DNA of 64,000 nucleotides from Flavobacteriaceae bacterium F08102 (GTDB lineage Bacteria > Bacteroidota > Bacteroidia > Flavobacteriales > Flavobacteriaceae): assembly GCA_023015935.1 (NCBI GenBank), contig JALKAY010000008.1, positions 62,001-126,000 of the forward strand, written 5' to 3'. The position numbers and the translations under genes are program-made. The stretch's first letter is position 1. Every line of letters begins with the position of its first letter. The notes under the pieces are model-generated. The model did not search any database. It saw nothing but the letters and a program-made list of their open reading frames with translations, and had not been told where the DNA came from. This document shows positions 1 through 9,444 of the stretch, one piece after another.

Positions 1-743
1 TAGGACAAGGATCCCAATATTCAGCAGAAAATGTAATTAGCAACGGAAAACAACTTATTTACAATGCCACACAAATGGCAAACCCTGACAAAATAGCCTA
101 TAATACATTAACCATTCCACGCGGTGGTCAGTTTTATGTAAAATTAAATGATGGAACAAGAGTTTGGCTAAATTCTGAAAGTAAATTGAAATACCCAACA
201 ACTTTTACTAAAGGAGAACCCCGAAAAGTTGAATTGCTCTATGGAGAAGCCTATTTTGAAGTATCTCCTAGTACGTTACACAAGGGGGCTTCTTTCCAAG
301 TATTTTCAAGTGACCAAAAAATAGAAGTGCTCGGTACTGAATTCAACGTAAAAGCCTATCGTGAAGAATCAGATACCTATACGACCTTGGTGGGAGGAAA
401 AGTAGTTATTAATACCAAAGAGCAGGAACAGATTTTGATACCTAACCAGCGTGCTACGGTACAAAATGGAAAAGTTGTCCATGTGGAGAATGTTGATGTG
501 GAAGATATTATTTCTTGGAAAGATGGAATATTTGCTTTTAAAAATTTATCGTTAAAAGAAATAATGAAAGTACTTTCTCGATGGTACGATGTTGAAGTTT
601 CTTTTACTAATTCAAGTTTAAAACAAGTCGAATTTAATGGTAAATTAAAAAAGAATCTCAGTATTGAAGAGATTATGAATACCATTAAACGCACCAATCA
701 TATCGATTATAAAATTGTAGACAAAACAATTATTTTTATGTAA
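1..743 (+). CDS. FecR-family anti-sigma factor, 5'-truncated by window edge
   Basis: The frame is open from position 3 with no start codon before the window edge, so this is the C-terminal part of a longer protein; the ATG at 75 is internal. The visible part has the FecR core (the IPRGGQFYVKLNDGTRVWLN stretch near position 105), the usual periplasmic sensor module of iron- or glycan-linked anti-sigma factors. A C-terminal DUF4974-like segment follows, with the pattern LSLKEIMKVLSRWYDVEVSF. Family members hold an ECF sigma factor at the inner membrane and release it when the STN domain of a partner TonB receptor signals. The next gene encodes exactly such an STN-containing SusC receptor, so the pairing is strongly suggested. 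The sigma factor should lie just outside the left edge. Confidence 0.9.
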   Translation, partial: GQGSQYSAENVISNGKQLIYNATQMANPDKIAYNTLTIPRGGQFYVKLNDGTRVWLNSESKLKYPTTFTKGEPRKVELLYGEAYFEVSPSTLHKGASFQVFSSDQKIEVLGTEFNVKAYREESDTYTTLVGGKVVINTKEQEQILIPNQRATVQNGKVVHVENVDVEDIISWKDGIFAFKNLSLKEIMKVLSRWYDVEVSFTNSSLKQVEFNGKLKKNLSIEEIMNTIKRTNHIDYKIVDKTIIFM

Positions 744-834
744 AAAAAATGGGGATTGGTTCATATTTCTCACGACACAAACCAAAAACCCCAAGTTATA
801 TTAATTAAATCAAGTTTAACTAACATTCAAATTT

Positions 835-3800
835 ATGGAAAATAAATTTATGAACACTTTTTTCTTTAGAAGAAGGAAGCTATTCAAAACGCTTATGAAG
901 ACCTTTATCTTATTATTTTGCACTTCGGTTTTTAGTTTTTCGGCAGAAAATCTACTCTCTCAAAATGTAAAAATAAAATTCGAAACGGACAGAACACTGT
1001 CTATTGATGAGGTTTTTGACGTTATAAAAAATCAAACTGATTACACGTTTATTTACCGGTCAGACCTCTTTAAAAATTCTCCAAAAATTTCTGTAAAAAA
1101 AGGCGTTATTAGAGCCAATAAATTATTGGGGTATACCTTATCTGGCTATAATTTAAAATTTGATATTTCAAAAAATAACACCATTGTCATTGAAGATGAC
1201 AAGCAGGTTATCGAAAATCGAAAATTGCGTCAGCAACCAATTACAGGGAAAGTTATAGATGAATATGGAGAACCTATGCCTGGTGTTGCTATTATCCTCA
1301 AAGGTACCACCATTGGTACTACTACTGATTTTGATGGAAATTACAGTATCAACGCAAAATCAGGAGATGTTCTTGTAGTTTCATTTATAGGATACAATAC
1401 CCAATCTATTCCAGTTAAGAATGATATGGTAATCAATATTGCCATGACAGTTGACTTGAACCAGCTAGAAGAAGTCGTGATCTCTACTGGATATCAAAAA
1501 ATCTCAAAAGAAAGAGCTACAGGTTCTTATGAAACTGTAGCAAAAGCCCAACTTGAGAAACCATCTTCAAGTATCGCCGAACGTTTAGTTGGGATGGTTG
1601 CCGGGGTTCAAACTACCACAAATGCAAATGGAAACATAGAATTCCAAATTCGTGGAAAATCGAGTTTATTTGCTGATGCACAACCTTTAATCGTATTAGA
1701 TGGTTTTCCTATTGAAGGTGGTTTTGAAACCATTAACCCTAATGATGTAGAAAGCATCACCGTATTAAAAGATGCTGCCGCAGCCTCTATTTGGGGAGCT
1801 AAATCAGCCAATGGTGTAATTGTAATTGTTACCAAAAAAGCAAAAAAAGGAAGAACAAATGTTTCTATTTCGTCATTTGTGAAAACTTCAAGTAAATTGG
1901 ATTTAGACTATGTCTTGAGTAGAGCAAACGCTGCAGAAACCATGGAATATGAACAACGTGCCTTTGACTCTGATTTCTTTAAAGGGTTAATTGGTGGTCC
2001 ACCAGATGTAGGTAGAAACTACATTAGAAGACCCTATTCGCAAGCCATTACAGCCATGAACGAAGCGAGATTAGGGCATATAACAGCAGCCGAAAGAGAT
2101 GCAACATTGAATCGACTAAGAGGCTTAGATAATACAAGTCAAATTGAAGATTATCTTCTTGCTGTACCATTGACTAAGCAATACAACATCAATATTTCAG
2201 GGGGAAATGAAAAAATGACCAACAGTCTTTCTTTATTGTTTGAAGATAGCAATACCTATTTTCAAGGGGATGACTCAAAGAAATATTTATTAAACTATTC
2301 AAATAGTGTTAGCCTAGCAAAACCTCTTCGTTTTGATTTTGGAGCGATGATGCAATTAAATGATATTACGACTAATTCAGGTAGCAATATGTTAGGTACG
2401 ATCAGATCTTTAGCACCCTGGGATATGTTGGTAAATCCAGATGGAAGTTTAACAGATATGTCTTACTTGAACTATTATATGCCTAATTTTAATGCAGAAG
2501 TTCCTCGAGAGAGTTTCCCTTATGCAGACTGGTCATATAACCCAATCACTGAGATTAACAATCAAGACCGTAATACGAAGCGTATCAATGCACGTGTACA
2601 GGCTGGTTTAACCTTAGATATACTCGATGGATTAAAAATCTCTTCAAAAATTCAATATGAATTAATTGACACCCAGGTGAATAATTATTATAATGAAAAC
2701 ACCTTTTTTGTACGAAAATTTGTCAATGAGTATTCTGGACCAGAATGGCAAGATGGTGGAATTCCAACACAACTTGTTCCAAGTGGTGGAATGTTAGATC
2801 AAAGTAAAAATAGTGTTACTGCTTATAACTTTAGAAATCAATTAAACTTTGATAAGATATTTGCAGACAAACATCAAATAAATTTTGTAGCAGGTACAGA
2901 AATTTCAAATCGCGTTTTTGAATCTACTAACTTTCCAAGAGCCTTTGGTTATGATAGAGAAACTTTGGAGAGTAGTCCAATTTTAGGAGATGAATTAAGT
3001 GGACAAACCTGGTTCAAAGGAAGAACTAACAGTAGTCTTTTACGTGGTCAATACTCATTTTCTGAAAACACGGTACGTTTTTTCTCCATGTATGGTAATT
3101 TAGGGTATACCTATAATAACAAATACACCATTACGGGTAGCTATAGAACAGATGCCTCTAATGTTATTTCAGAAGATCCAAAATATAGATACAACCCATT
3201 CTGGTCAGTAGGATTTGGCTGGCAATTAGGAAAAGAAGATTTTATGCAGGATGTAAATTGGGTTGATCGTTTAACGGTTAGAGGGACGTATGGTGCGAAT
3301 GGTAATATTGATCGTTCAACATCATTTAAACCCTTAATTAATTTAGGTTCTGCGGTAGATAATGTAACGGGCGAAAACACGGCTACAATTTCGAGTTATG
3401 GAAATCCAACCTTACGCTGGGAAAAAACATATTCAACCAATGTAGGAATTGATTTCTCTTTATTTAATAGAGGTTTATACGGAACCATTGATGTATATCA
3501 TAAAAATGGAATCGACCTCATTGTAGATCAGTCTATTTCAGCTGTCAATGGTACAACCAGTCAAAAATTCAACAATGGTGAAATGGTGAATAAAGGTGTT
3601 GAAGTAACGTTAGGGACTGTTTTACCGATTAAAGGAGATGATATTGTATGGTCAGGTAGTCTTAACTATGCCCATAACGATAATAAAATTACAAGCTTCT
3701 TTAAATCAAGCTATCAATCTTATGATTTATATGGTGGACCAACAAGATCTTATGTTGAAGGAGAAAATGCAAATTCATTATGGTCATATGTATATACAGG

Positions 3801-4413
3801 CTTAACCAATGTTGGTTCCGATGCTAATCCTGTATTAGTCCCTTCTGTACAAGGCGACAACGGTACACAATCTCCTATACTCACGTGGGTGCCTGGTGAA
3901 GCGCGAAATTACATGGAAAATCAAGGAACTACAGTGGCTCCTACCATCTTGGGAATGCGAAATTCATTTAAAATTTACAATTTTGACTTGTCTTTCATTT
4001 TAACCGCAAAGTTTGGACACGTATTTAGAAGACAGAGCTTTAACTATTCTGCCGTTACTGGAGGAAATACCATGGTAAATTCTGCCTATCGCGAGGTAGC
4101 CAACAGCGATCCAAGTGAAATGATTCCAATTCCAGACGAACAGCCTCGTTATTATTTCTATGATCGATTCTATCCTTATATGAGTTATTTAACAGAAGAT
4201 GCTGGACATATTAGATTTCAAGAAATTAACTTAAATTATTCCTTACCTGCTAAAATTACAAATAAGCTAGGAGTAAATTCACTAAACATTTTTGCACAAG
4301 CTAATAATGTTGGAACTATTCTATTTAATGACTACGGAGAAGATCCTGAATTCCCTAAACAGTCTATTAAACCACAGACAAGCTTAACTTTTGGAATTCA
4401 GTTAAATTTTTAA
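835..4413 (+). CDS. SusC/RagA-type TonB-linked outer-membrane receptor with STN signalling domain
   Basis: A 1192-residue outer-membrane receptor. After a signal region (about residues 15-43) there is an STN (secretin/TonB short N-terminal) domain around residues 45-115, which contacts FecR-type anti-sigma factors. A carboxypeptidase-regulatory-like domain (GKVIDEYGEPMPGVAI) spans about 135-215. The TonB plug follows, with LIVLDGFPIEGG and SITVLKDAAAASIWGAKSANG, typical of SusC. The rest is the beta barrel, ending in an aromatic C-terminus (LTFGIQLNF) as expected for outer-membrane insertion. The partner SusD begins 8 bases downstream. The pair takes up an oligomer, peptide or glycan; the substrate cannot be read from sequence, since no carbohydrate-active enzyme is adjacent. 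STN plus upstream FecR implies trans-envelope sigma regulation. Confidence 0.95.
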   Translation: MENKFMNTFFFRRRKLFKTLMKTFILLFCTSVFSFSAENLLSQNVKIKFETDRTLSIDEVFDVIKNQTDYTFIYRSDLFKNSPKISVKKGVIRANKLLGYTLSGYNLKFDISKNNTIVIEDDKQVIENRKLRQQPITGKVIDEYGEPMPGVAIILKGTTIGTTTDFDGNYSINAKSGDVLVVSFIGYNTQSIPVKNDMVINIAMTVDLNQLEEVVISTGYQKISKERATGSYETVAKAQLEKPSSSIAERLVGMVAGVQTTTNANGNIEFQIRGKSSLFADAQPLIVLDGFPIEGGFETINPNDVESITVLKDAAAASIWGAKSANGVIVIVTKKAKKGRTNVSISSFVKTSSKLDLDYVLSRANAAETMEYEQRAFDSDFFKGLIGGPPDVGRNYIRRPYSQAITAMNEARLGHITAAERDATLNRLRGLDNTSQIEDYLLAVPLTKQYNINISGGNEKMTNSLSLLFEDSNTYFQGDDSKKYLLNYSNSVSLAKPLRFDFGAMMQLNDITTNSGSNMLGTIRSLAPWDMLVNPDGSLTDMSYLNYYMPNFNAEVPRESFPYADWSYNPITEINNQDRNTKRINARVQAGLTLDILDGLKISSKIQYELIDTQVNNYYNENTFFVRKFVNEYSGPEWQDGGIPTQLVPSGGMLDQSKNSVTAYNFRNQLNFDKIFADKHQINFVAGTEISNRVFESTNFPRAFGYDRETLESSPILGDELSGQTWFKGRTNSSLLRGQYSFSENTVRFFSMYGNLGYTYNNKYTITGSYRTDASNVISEDPKYRYNPFWSVGFGWQLGKEDFMQDVNWVDRLTVRGTYGANGNIDRSTSFKPLINLGSAVDNVTGENTATISSYGNPTLRWEKTYSTNVGIDFSLFNRGLYGTIDVYHKNGIDLIVDQSISAVNGTTSQKFNNGEMVNKGVEVTLGTVLPIKGDDIVWSGSLNYAHNDNKITSFFKSSYQSYDLYGGPTRSYVEGENANSLWSYVYTGLTNVGSDANPVLVPSVQGDNGTQSPILTWVPGEARNYMENQGTTVAPTILGMRNSFKIYNFDLSFILTAKFGHVFRRQSFNYSAVTGGNTMVNSAYREVANSDPSEMIPIPDEQPRYYFYDRFYPYMSYLTEDAGHIRFQEINLNYSLPAKITNKLGVNSLNIFAQANNVGTILFNDYGEDPEFPKQSIKPQTSLTFGIQLNF

Positions 4414-4421
4414 ATACTAAA

Positions 4422-5951
4422 ATGATGAAACTTTATAAATATATATTTTCAATAGTACTAATGACAGGGTTCATTAGTTGTGACAGCTTCTTAGATGAGC
4501 GTCCGTCAAAAAGCACCTCGATAGTACCAGAAACATTGGAACATCTAGAAGCCTTATTAAATCGATATTCTACGTTTGCTTCTGAGCCTTCTAATGAATT
4601 AATATTCAGTACTGATGACTATGGGTTTAATACAGACCTTTATGATGCATCCTCATCAACCTATGGAACAACTGAGTTAACCTATGGTACTTGGGATGTT
4701 GATATCGCCCAAACCGTAACGGGAAGAATATTTTGGCCTACGGAATGGAGAAAAATTTTCACCGCTAATTTGGTGCTGGAAAATTTAGGAAAGGTTTCAG
4801 GTGATCCTGCTAAAAAAGAACAAATTAAAGCAGAATGCCATTTTATTCGCGCATATAGTTATTTTGAAATGGCAATGGTATATTGTTTGCCATACACAGA
4901 AGCGAATAAAGGTGAACTTGGATTACCTCTAAAACAAGCGACTAGTTTTGAAGAGAATATAGCACGTGCAACTTTAGAAGAAACGTATGCCTTTATTGAA
5001 GCAGATCTACAAGAAGCCTTTAAGTTAACAGCTTCTTTTGATCAAGTAAATAACCTAAACCATTCGTGGAGAGCAAGTACTGCAGCAGTAAACAGTTTCG
5101 CCGCAAGATACTATCTTTCTTTAAACGATTATGAAAAGGCACAAACCTATGCGCAAAAGGCACTTGATGAATATGACGGCTTAAGAAACTACAATACGGA
5201 TATGCGTTATTCTGATCTTCCTTCAGATGTTACTATTTTTAACCCTGATCAAACACAATTCACCATTTTATATCCGTACACACATGATCTCAGAACGTTT
5301 GAAGACCGTTTTGAATTTGGTGAAACGTATTATTATAGAGAATTATCGAATGCAGGATGGAAATATTGGCCATCAGAAGAATTACTTAACTTATATGATA
5401 AAACTAATGATTTACGATACAAATATCATATTGTAGAAGGCTATTCTTATGATCGAGGTGCAAAAAATCCTGCTTTTGATTATCCCGGATATATTTACCA
5501 CTTCAAAAGTGAAATACCTATGGGGCCCTCTGTACCTGAAATGATTTTAACGAAAGCCGAAGCACAAATCAGACAAGGTGCATGGCAAGATGGAATTCAA
5601 ACGGTAAATCAATTAAGAGTTGCTAGAATGGATATGAATGCAGCCCCTAGTGATATCTATTTAAGTGCTGTATCACAAGCTGATGCACTTACAAAGGTTC
5701 TCAATGAGCGAAGAAGAGAATTACCTATAGCACGAAGATGGTTTGATTTAAGACGTTATAATAATAATGAAGATCCTTCTGATGATGTAGTGGTAACGCG
5801 AACTTTCTATCCATTTAATGCAAATACCATTTTGGGACAAGAAGCTCCAATAACGTATACCCTGGAGAAAAATTCCAGACGTTATGCTTTCCCAATTCCG
5901 AATACTGATATTATTGCATCAGGAGGGGTTTTACAACAAAACACTTACTAA
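4422..5951 (+). CDS. SusD/RagB-family nutrient-binding outer-membrane lipoprotein
   Basis: A 509-residue lipoprotein with a lipobox ending at Cys20 (GFISCDSF). It has SusD-family features: an N-terminal DSFLDERPSKS segment, a helical TPR-like core (IKAECHFIRAYSYFEMAMVY) and the C-terminal block LNERRRELPIARRWFDLRRY that is diagnostic of the family. It sits on the cell surface as the lid of the SusC barrel encoded just upstream, and captures the substrate. Translational coupling with susC is likely because only 8 bases separate them. The ligand is unknown. A strong hairpin terminator lies downstream, so FecR-SusC-SusD may form one transcription unit. Confidence 0.93.
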   Translation: MMKLYKYIFSIVLMTGFISCDSFLDERPSKSTSIVPETLEHLEALLNRYSTFASEPSNELIFSTDDYGFNTDLYDASSSTYGTTELTYGTWDVDIAQTVTGRIFWPTEWRKIFTANLVLENLGKVSGDPAKKEQIKAECHFIRAYSYFEMAMVYCLPYTEANKGELGLPLKQATSFEENIARATLEETYAFIEADLQEAFKLTASFDQVNNLNHSWRASTAAVNSFAARYYLSLNDYEKAQTYAQKALDEYDGLRNYNTDMRYSDLPSDVTIFNPDQTQFTILYPYTHDLRTFEDRFEFGETYYYRELSNAGWKYWPSEELLNLYDKTNDLRYKYHIVEGYSYDRGAKNPAFDYPGYIYHFKSEIPMGPSVPEMILTKAEAQIRQGAWQDGIQTVNQLRVARMDMNAAPSDIYLSAVSQADALTKVLNERRRELPIARRWFDLRRYNNNEDPSDDVVVTRTFYPFNANTILGQEAPITYTLEKNSRRYAFPIPNTDIIASGGVLQQNTY

Positions 5952-5965
5952 TCTGATGATGGTTA

Positions 5966-6001
5966 AATCTACCCTCTAACGAAAGAGGGTAGATTATTTT
6001 A
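5966..6001 (+). terminator. Intrinsic terminator after susD
   Basis: A perfect 12-bp stem (AATCTACCCTCT / AGAGGGTAGATT) with a 6-base AACGAA loop is followed by ATTTTAATG. It lies 15 bases after the susD stop, consistent with termination before the TlpA-like genes. Confidence 0.75.
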
Positions 6002-6071
6002 ATGAAAAAACAATGTCTTCGCTACCTAGGAGATATACAGCAACTGCATGTTATTTTAATTAGCCTACCAT

Positions 6072-7274
6072 ATGAAATTTTCAATAAAACAACTCTCCAT
6101 TATTACTCTTATCACCTTTTCTTTAACGTCGTGTCAAACTGCAGAAAAAAAAACAGGAAACAATGGAATCTACACCGTTATAGGTGAAATCAAAGGGCTT
6201 AATGGAAATTTATATTACCGAAATCCAGAAAAACAATATACCAGAGAATACCCTTCTGATTCAGTCATTGTAACCAACGGTAAATTCTCATTTACCGACT
6301 CTATTTCAAAACTTACTTTACTTCGATTTTACACGAACTTAAGATCTAAAAAAGACCATCTTTACAAAATTGCTAAAGGAGGCGGGTATTATCCTGTAAA
6401 ATCCATGTACCTAATGCTTTATGCATTTCCTGGAGCAAAGATAACCGTAACCGGAGAAGCCACCGACTTTATGAATGCCTACCCTAGTGGAGACGTATAT
6501 AACGACGGACTTGCAGAAATCAATAAACTCATTTTTCCAACCATCAACCAAGCTGCGAATTTATCGGTTAAGGCCTCTTTTGAAACTGACGAAATTAAAA
6601 TTCAACAACTTAAAAAACAAGCCGACAGTATAAATTCACTTGGCCAAGCTGCACAATTAGCCTACATAGAAAATCACCCTAATTCCTTAGCTGCACTTTG
6701 GTATTTAGAAGATATGATTATGCGACGACAAATATCAGACGAAAAGGCCACCACGATTTTCCATAACTTTTCTAAAGATTTAGCAACTACAGAAACCTAT
6801 GGCAGTGTCGCATCAAGAATTAAAGGAATTGAAGCTACTAAAGAAGGAATGCCAGTTCCTACCATTAAAACTAACGCTACCGTTGATGGAAAAGAATTTG
6901 ATATTAGCTCGTTAAAAGGAAAATATGTGTTGATTGATTTTTGGGGAACTTGGTGTGGTCCATGTGTAGCAGAAATGCCACGGGTCAAAGCATTTCAAGA
7001 AAAATATAAAGATCAATTGGTCGTATTGGGAATTAACTCTGGAGATAGCAAAGAGCAAATGGTTAAATTTCTTGAAAAGAATGGATATACTTGGCAACAA
7101 TTAATGAGTGATAAAGCGAATACAAGTGACAATTTTGTCAATCGCTTTAATGTAAAAGGATTTCCAACAAAATTTATTCTTGACAAAGATGGAACGATTG
7201 TAAAACGATATTTAGGTTCTGGAGAAGAAGCTTTCAAGTTATTGGAAGAACTAATGCAAAGTGATTCAAAATAA
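6072..7274 (+). CDS. TlpA-like thioredoxin-fold lipoprotein
   Basis: A 400-residue lipoprotein (lipobox LTSCQ, Cys21). The N-terminal half resembles the DUF4369-type domain common in Bacteroidota TlpA proteins (VIGEIKGLNGNLYYRN). The C-terminal third is an AhpC/TSA-TlpA thioredoxin domain with WGTWCGPC (Cys295 and Cys298) and the cis-proline segment GFPTKFILD. Family members are envelope-anchored thiol-disulfide oxidoreductases. It follows a susD terminator, and a second homologous gene lies downstream. Location beside a SusCD pair is common for this family, but the redox client is unknown. A different frame opens at 6002, but it lacks the lipoprotein signal and is not used. Confidence 0.88.
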   Translation: MKFSIKQLSIITLITFSLTSCQTAEKKTGNNGIYTVIGEIKGLNGNLYYRNPEKQYTREYPSDSVIVTNGKFSFTDSISKLTLLRFYTNLRSKKDHLYKIAKGGGYYPVKSMYLMLYAFPGAKITVTGEATDFMNAYPSGDVYNDGLAEINKLIFPTINQAANLSVKASFETDEIKIQQLKKQADSINSLGQAAQLAYIENHPNSLAALWYLEDMIMRRQISDEKATTIFHNFSKDLATTETYGSVASRIKGIEATKEGMPVPTIKTNATVDGKEFDISSLKGKYVLIDFWGTWCGPCVAEMPRVKAFQEKYKDQLVVLGINSGDSKEQMVKFLEKNGYTWQQLMSDKANTSDNFVNRFNVKGFPTKFILDKDGTIVKRYLGSGEEAFKLLEELMQSDSK

Positions 7275-7427
7275 AATGCGTTTTCATTTATATTCATTTT
7301 AATATCTAAACATATTAACCTACCTTAACAAGGTAATAAACAAAATACTGAACTCCAATTAATCATGAAAATTCCCTTAGAATTCATAGTCTTCCTATTA
7401 TAAAAACAACAAAAATTGAACCGTCCA

Positions 7428-8630
7428 ATGAAAAATTTATCACCTTTTTTAATAGCCGTAATCCTGGTACTTACCACGTACAGTTGCCAAGAAAAAGATT
7501 CTGCTGAAGCAGGTTTTACTATTGATGGAACCATTAATGGTTTAGATCAAGGGTGGGCCTATCTCTTCGCTAACAATTTTACCGATAGAACAAGTAATAC
7601 TCTTTTAGACAGTACTAAAATTGAAAATGGAATTTTTCGATTTAGCGGAAGAATAGCACACAGAGATATGGTTTATATACGACTTAATAATAATTACACC
7701 GGACGTTTCTTCATAGAAAACAGTCCCATAAAATTAAAAATCGATCTCGATAAAGCAGATAAATACGGTGAATTTGAACCAGAAGTTTATGGTTCTAAGT
7801 CTAATGACAGTATGAAAATAGCTGCTGCGCAATTAAATAAAGTCTACAGGGCTGAAAAATACAAGGTACTCGATGAGACTAGAGAAGCTTTTCAGAAAGC
7901 TAGACTGGAAAAAAACGACAGCCTGATAGAAGTTTTTAGACAAAAAATGTCAAATCCAACCTATAAAAGGTTGAGTGTTGAACGTCAAAAAGAATTCAAA
8001 GCAGCCAAAATTGCATACATGATGGCACATCCTAACTCACCAATCGCGATTAATATCTTAGGATTTCAATTTAGCGAAAGTCGTATGAACAAAGAAGAAA
8101 TGGAAAAAATGCTCGACATCATTGGTGGAGATGCAAAAAACACCGCTTTTTATGACTATTATACTACTACGTATGACCAAATATATAAATCATTAGGAGT
8201 TGGAGCCACAGCGCCAGATTTCACTTTAACAAAACTTGATGGAACCCCGCTTACACTTTCTAAAGTGGATGCTAAATTTAAACTTGTTGATTTTTGGGCA
8301 AGTTGGTGTGGGCCCTGTCGCGCTTCTTTTCCGCACTTAAAAGAACTTTATAAAAAATATAAGAAAGATGGTTTTGAAATTGTGGGTATTGGCACTGCAG
8401 ATGAAAAGGAAAAATGGGCAAAAGCCATTGAAGAAGATCAAACACCATGGAATCATGTCTATGACGAAAGTGATAATGAAGGAAAGAACATGTATGGGGA
8501 AATTTCAAAAAAGTACAGTGTCCCTTTTTTACCAACCACATTTTTGGTAGATGCCAACAATTCAATTTTACTAAGAAACCCTAGTCCAAAACAATTAGAT
8601 CTTAAATTAGAAGAACTTTTTGGACATTAA
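7428..8630 (+). CDS. TlpA-like thioredoxin-fold lipoprotein, second copy
   Basis: A 400-residue paralogue of the preceding gene. The start is placed at the ATG at 7428 rather than the in-frame TTG at 7416, because the signal peptide then reads MKNLSPFLIAVILVL with lipobox Cys20 (TTYSCQ). An N-terminal DUF4369-like domain (DGTINGLDQGWAYLF) is followed by a helical linker rich in Lys/Glu. The thioredoxin domain has WASWCGPC (Cys294, Cys297) and PFLPTTFLVD. It probably reduces or isomerises disulfides in envelope proteins. It lies 150 bases after the first copy, so the pair arose by duplication or serves the same redox route as the DsbD gene downstream. Only the CxxC active site supports the chemistry. 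Confidence 0.88.
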   Translation: MKNLSPFLIAVILVLTTYSCQEKDSAEAGFTIDGTINGLDQGWAYLFANNFTDRTSNTLLDSTKIENGIFRFSGRIAHRDMVYIRLNNNYTGRFFIENSPIKLKIDLDKADKYGEFEPEVYGSKSNDSMKIAAAQLNKVYRAEKYKVLDETREAFQKARLEKNDSLIEVFRQKMSNPTYKRLSVERQKEFKAAKIAYMMAHPNSPIAINILGFQFSESRMNKEEMEKMLDIIGGDAKNTAFYDYYTTTYDQIYKSLGVGATAPDFTLTKLDGTPLTLSKVDAKFKLVDFWASWCGPCRASFPHLKELYKKYKKDGFEIVGIGTADEKEKWAKAIEEDQTPWNHVYDESDNEGKNMYGEISKKYSVPFLPTTFLVDANNSILLRNPSPKQLDLKLEELFGH

Positions 8631-8967
8631 AAACTTCATGACTCTCCTTCTAAATAAGCAAAGAAGTCATTATGTTATTTATTTGAATTAGTTGTTAAAA
8701 ACATCTTAGTTAATCCTAAGGTGTTTTTATTATAAATCTCATGATGGGACGATAAAAACAATTTCAAATGACACTATTTTCAAGAAGAAAAAGCATGTAT
8801 TTAAGAATCAATAATTTATCTAATTTTAACGCATTTTTAGGGAAAAATCCTCAGTAAATTCTTTGATTAATTCCTATTTTAGCAAAACTTTAACAGCCCC
8901 CTTCTAGTGGTTAGAAGGATTTATTACGTCTAAAGAACAAAACATAACAATTAAACAACAAATTCAC
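8631..8967. other. Gene-free stretch with terminator and probable leader
   Basis: No convincing coding frame was seen. It contains the terminator at 8697-8729 and the upstream region of the DsbD-alpha-like gene. An approximate promoter-like string (CTTTGATTAATTCCTATTTTAG, near 8861) lies about 100 bases before the start, but it does not fully match TAnnTTTG. Confidence 0.5.
8697..8729 (+). terminator. Intrinsic terminator after second TlpA-like gene
   Basis: An 11-bp stem with one G-T wobble (AAACATCTTAG / CTAAGGTGTTT), a 6-base loop TTAATC and a following T run. It lies about 70 bases after the stop. Confidence 0.7.
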
Positions 8968-9417
8968 ATGAAAAAAATCGTCCTACTTTTAATTTTAGCC
9001 CTTGGGGTTAATCAACTTCAAGCCCAAATTTTGAAACCAGTAAAATGGAAAACATCCGTGGTTAAAATTAATGATACTGATTATGATTTAGTTGCAACGG
9101 CAACGATCGATGAAGGATGGCATTTATATTCTCAAGTAATTCCTGAAGGAGATGGACCTATTCCAACAACCTTTACTTTTGAAGCTAATAATGCATATCA
9201 AAAAAGAGGGAACACAAAAGAGGGTGAAGGACATATCGTAAATGACCCTGTGTTTAATATGAAAATTAAATTTTTTGAAAATAAAGCAGAATTTAAACAA
9301 CGTATTCGCCTAAAGAATAAAATTGATGTGATCAACGGCGTGGTTAATTTTATGGTTTGTAATGACTCAAACTGTTTGCCTCCAACTGAAGTTGATTTGA
9401 GTTTTGCCATTAAATAA
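8968..9417 (+). CDS. Stand-alone DsbD-alpha-like secreted protein
   Basis: A 149-residue protein with a signal peptide (MKKIVLLLILALGVNQLQAQ). The mature part resembles only the N-terminal periplasmic domain of DsbD: PVKWKTSV, EGWHLYSQVIPEGDGPIPTTF and a C-terminal cysteine pair in VCNDSNCLPP. It lies 27 bases before a complete DsbD whose N-terminus matches the same pattern (PVKWTTSV, YHMYSQNIDGENPIPTTF), so it looks like a tandem duplicate of that domain. In DsbD this domain receives electrons from the C-terminal thioredoxin domain and passes them to periplasmic clients. A soluble copy could act as a diffusible relay, though this is inference. Confidence 0.85.
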   Translation: MKKIVLLLILALGVNQLQAQILKPVKWKTSVVKINDTDYDLVATATIDEGWHLYSQVIPEGDGPIPTTFTFEANNAYQKRGNTKEGEGHIVNDPVFNMKIKFFENKAEFKQRIRLKNKIDVINGVVNFMVCNDSNCLPPTEVDLSFAIK

Positions 9418-9444
9418 ATTCCTATTACAACCTAACGTTACTAT

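Noticed and set aside
835-5951. A full polysaccharide-utilisation locus
   Set aside because: SusC and SusD are present but no glycoside hydrolase, lyase or sulfatase lies nearby, so glycan use is not supported.
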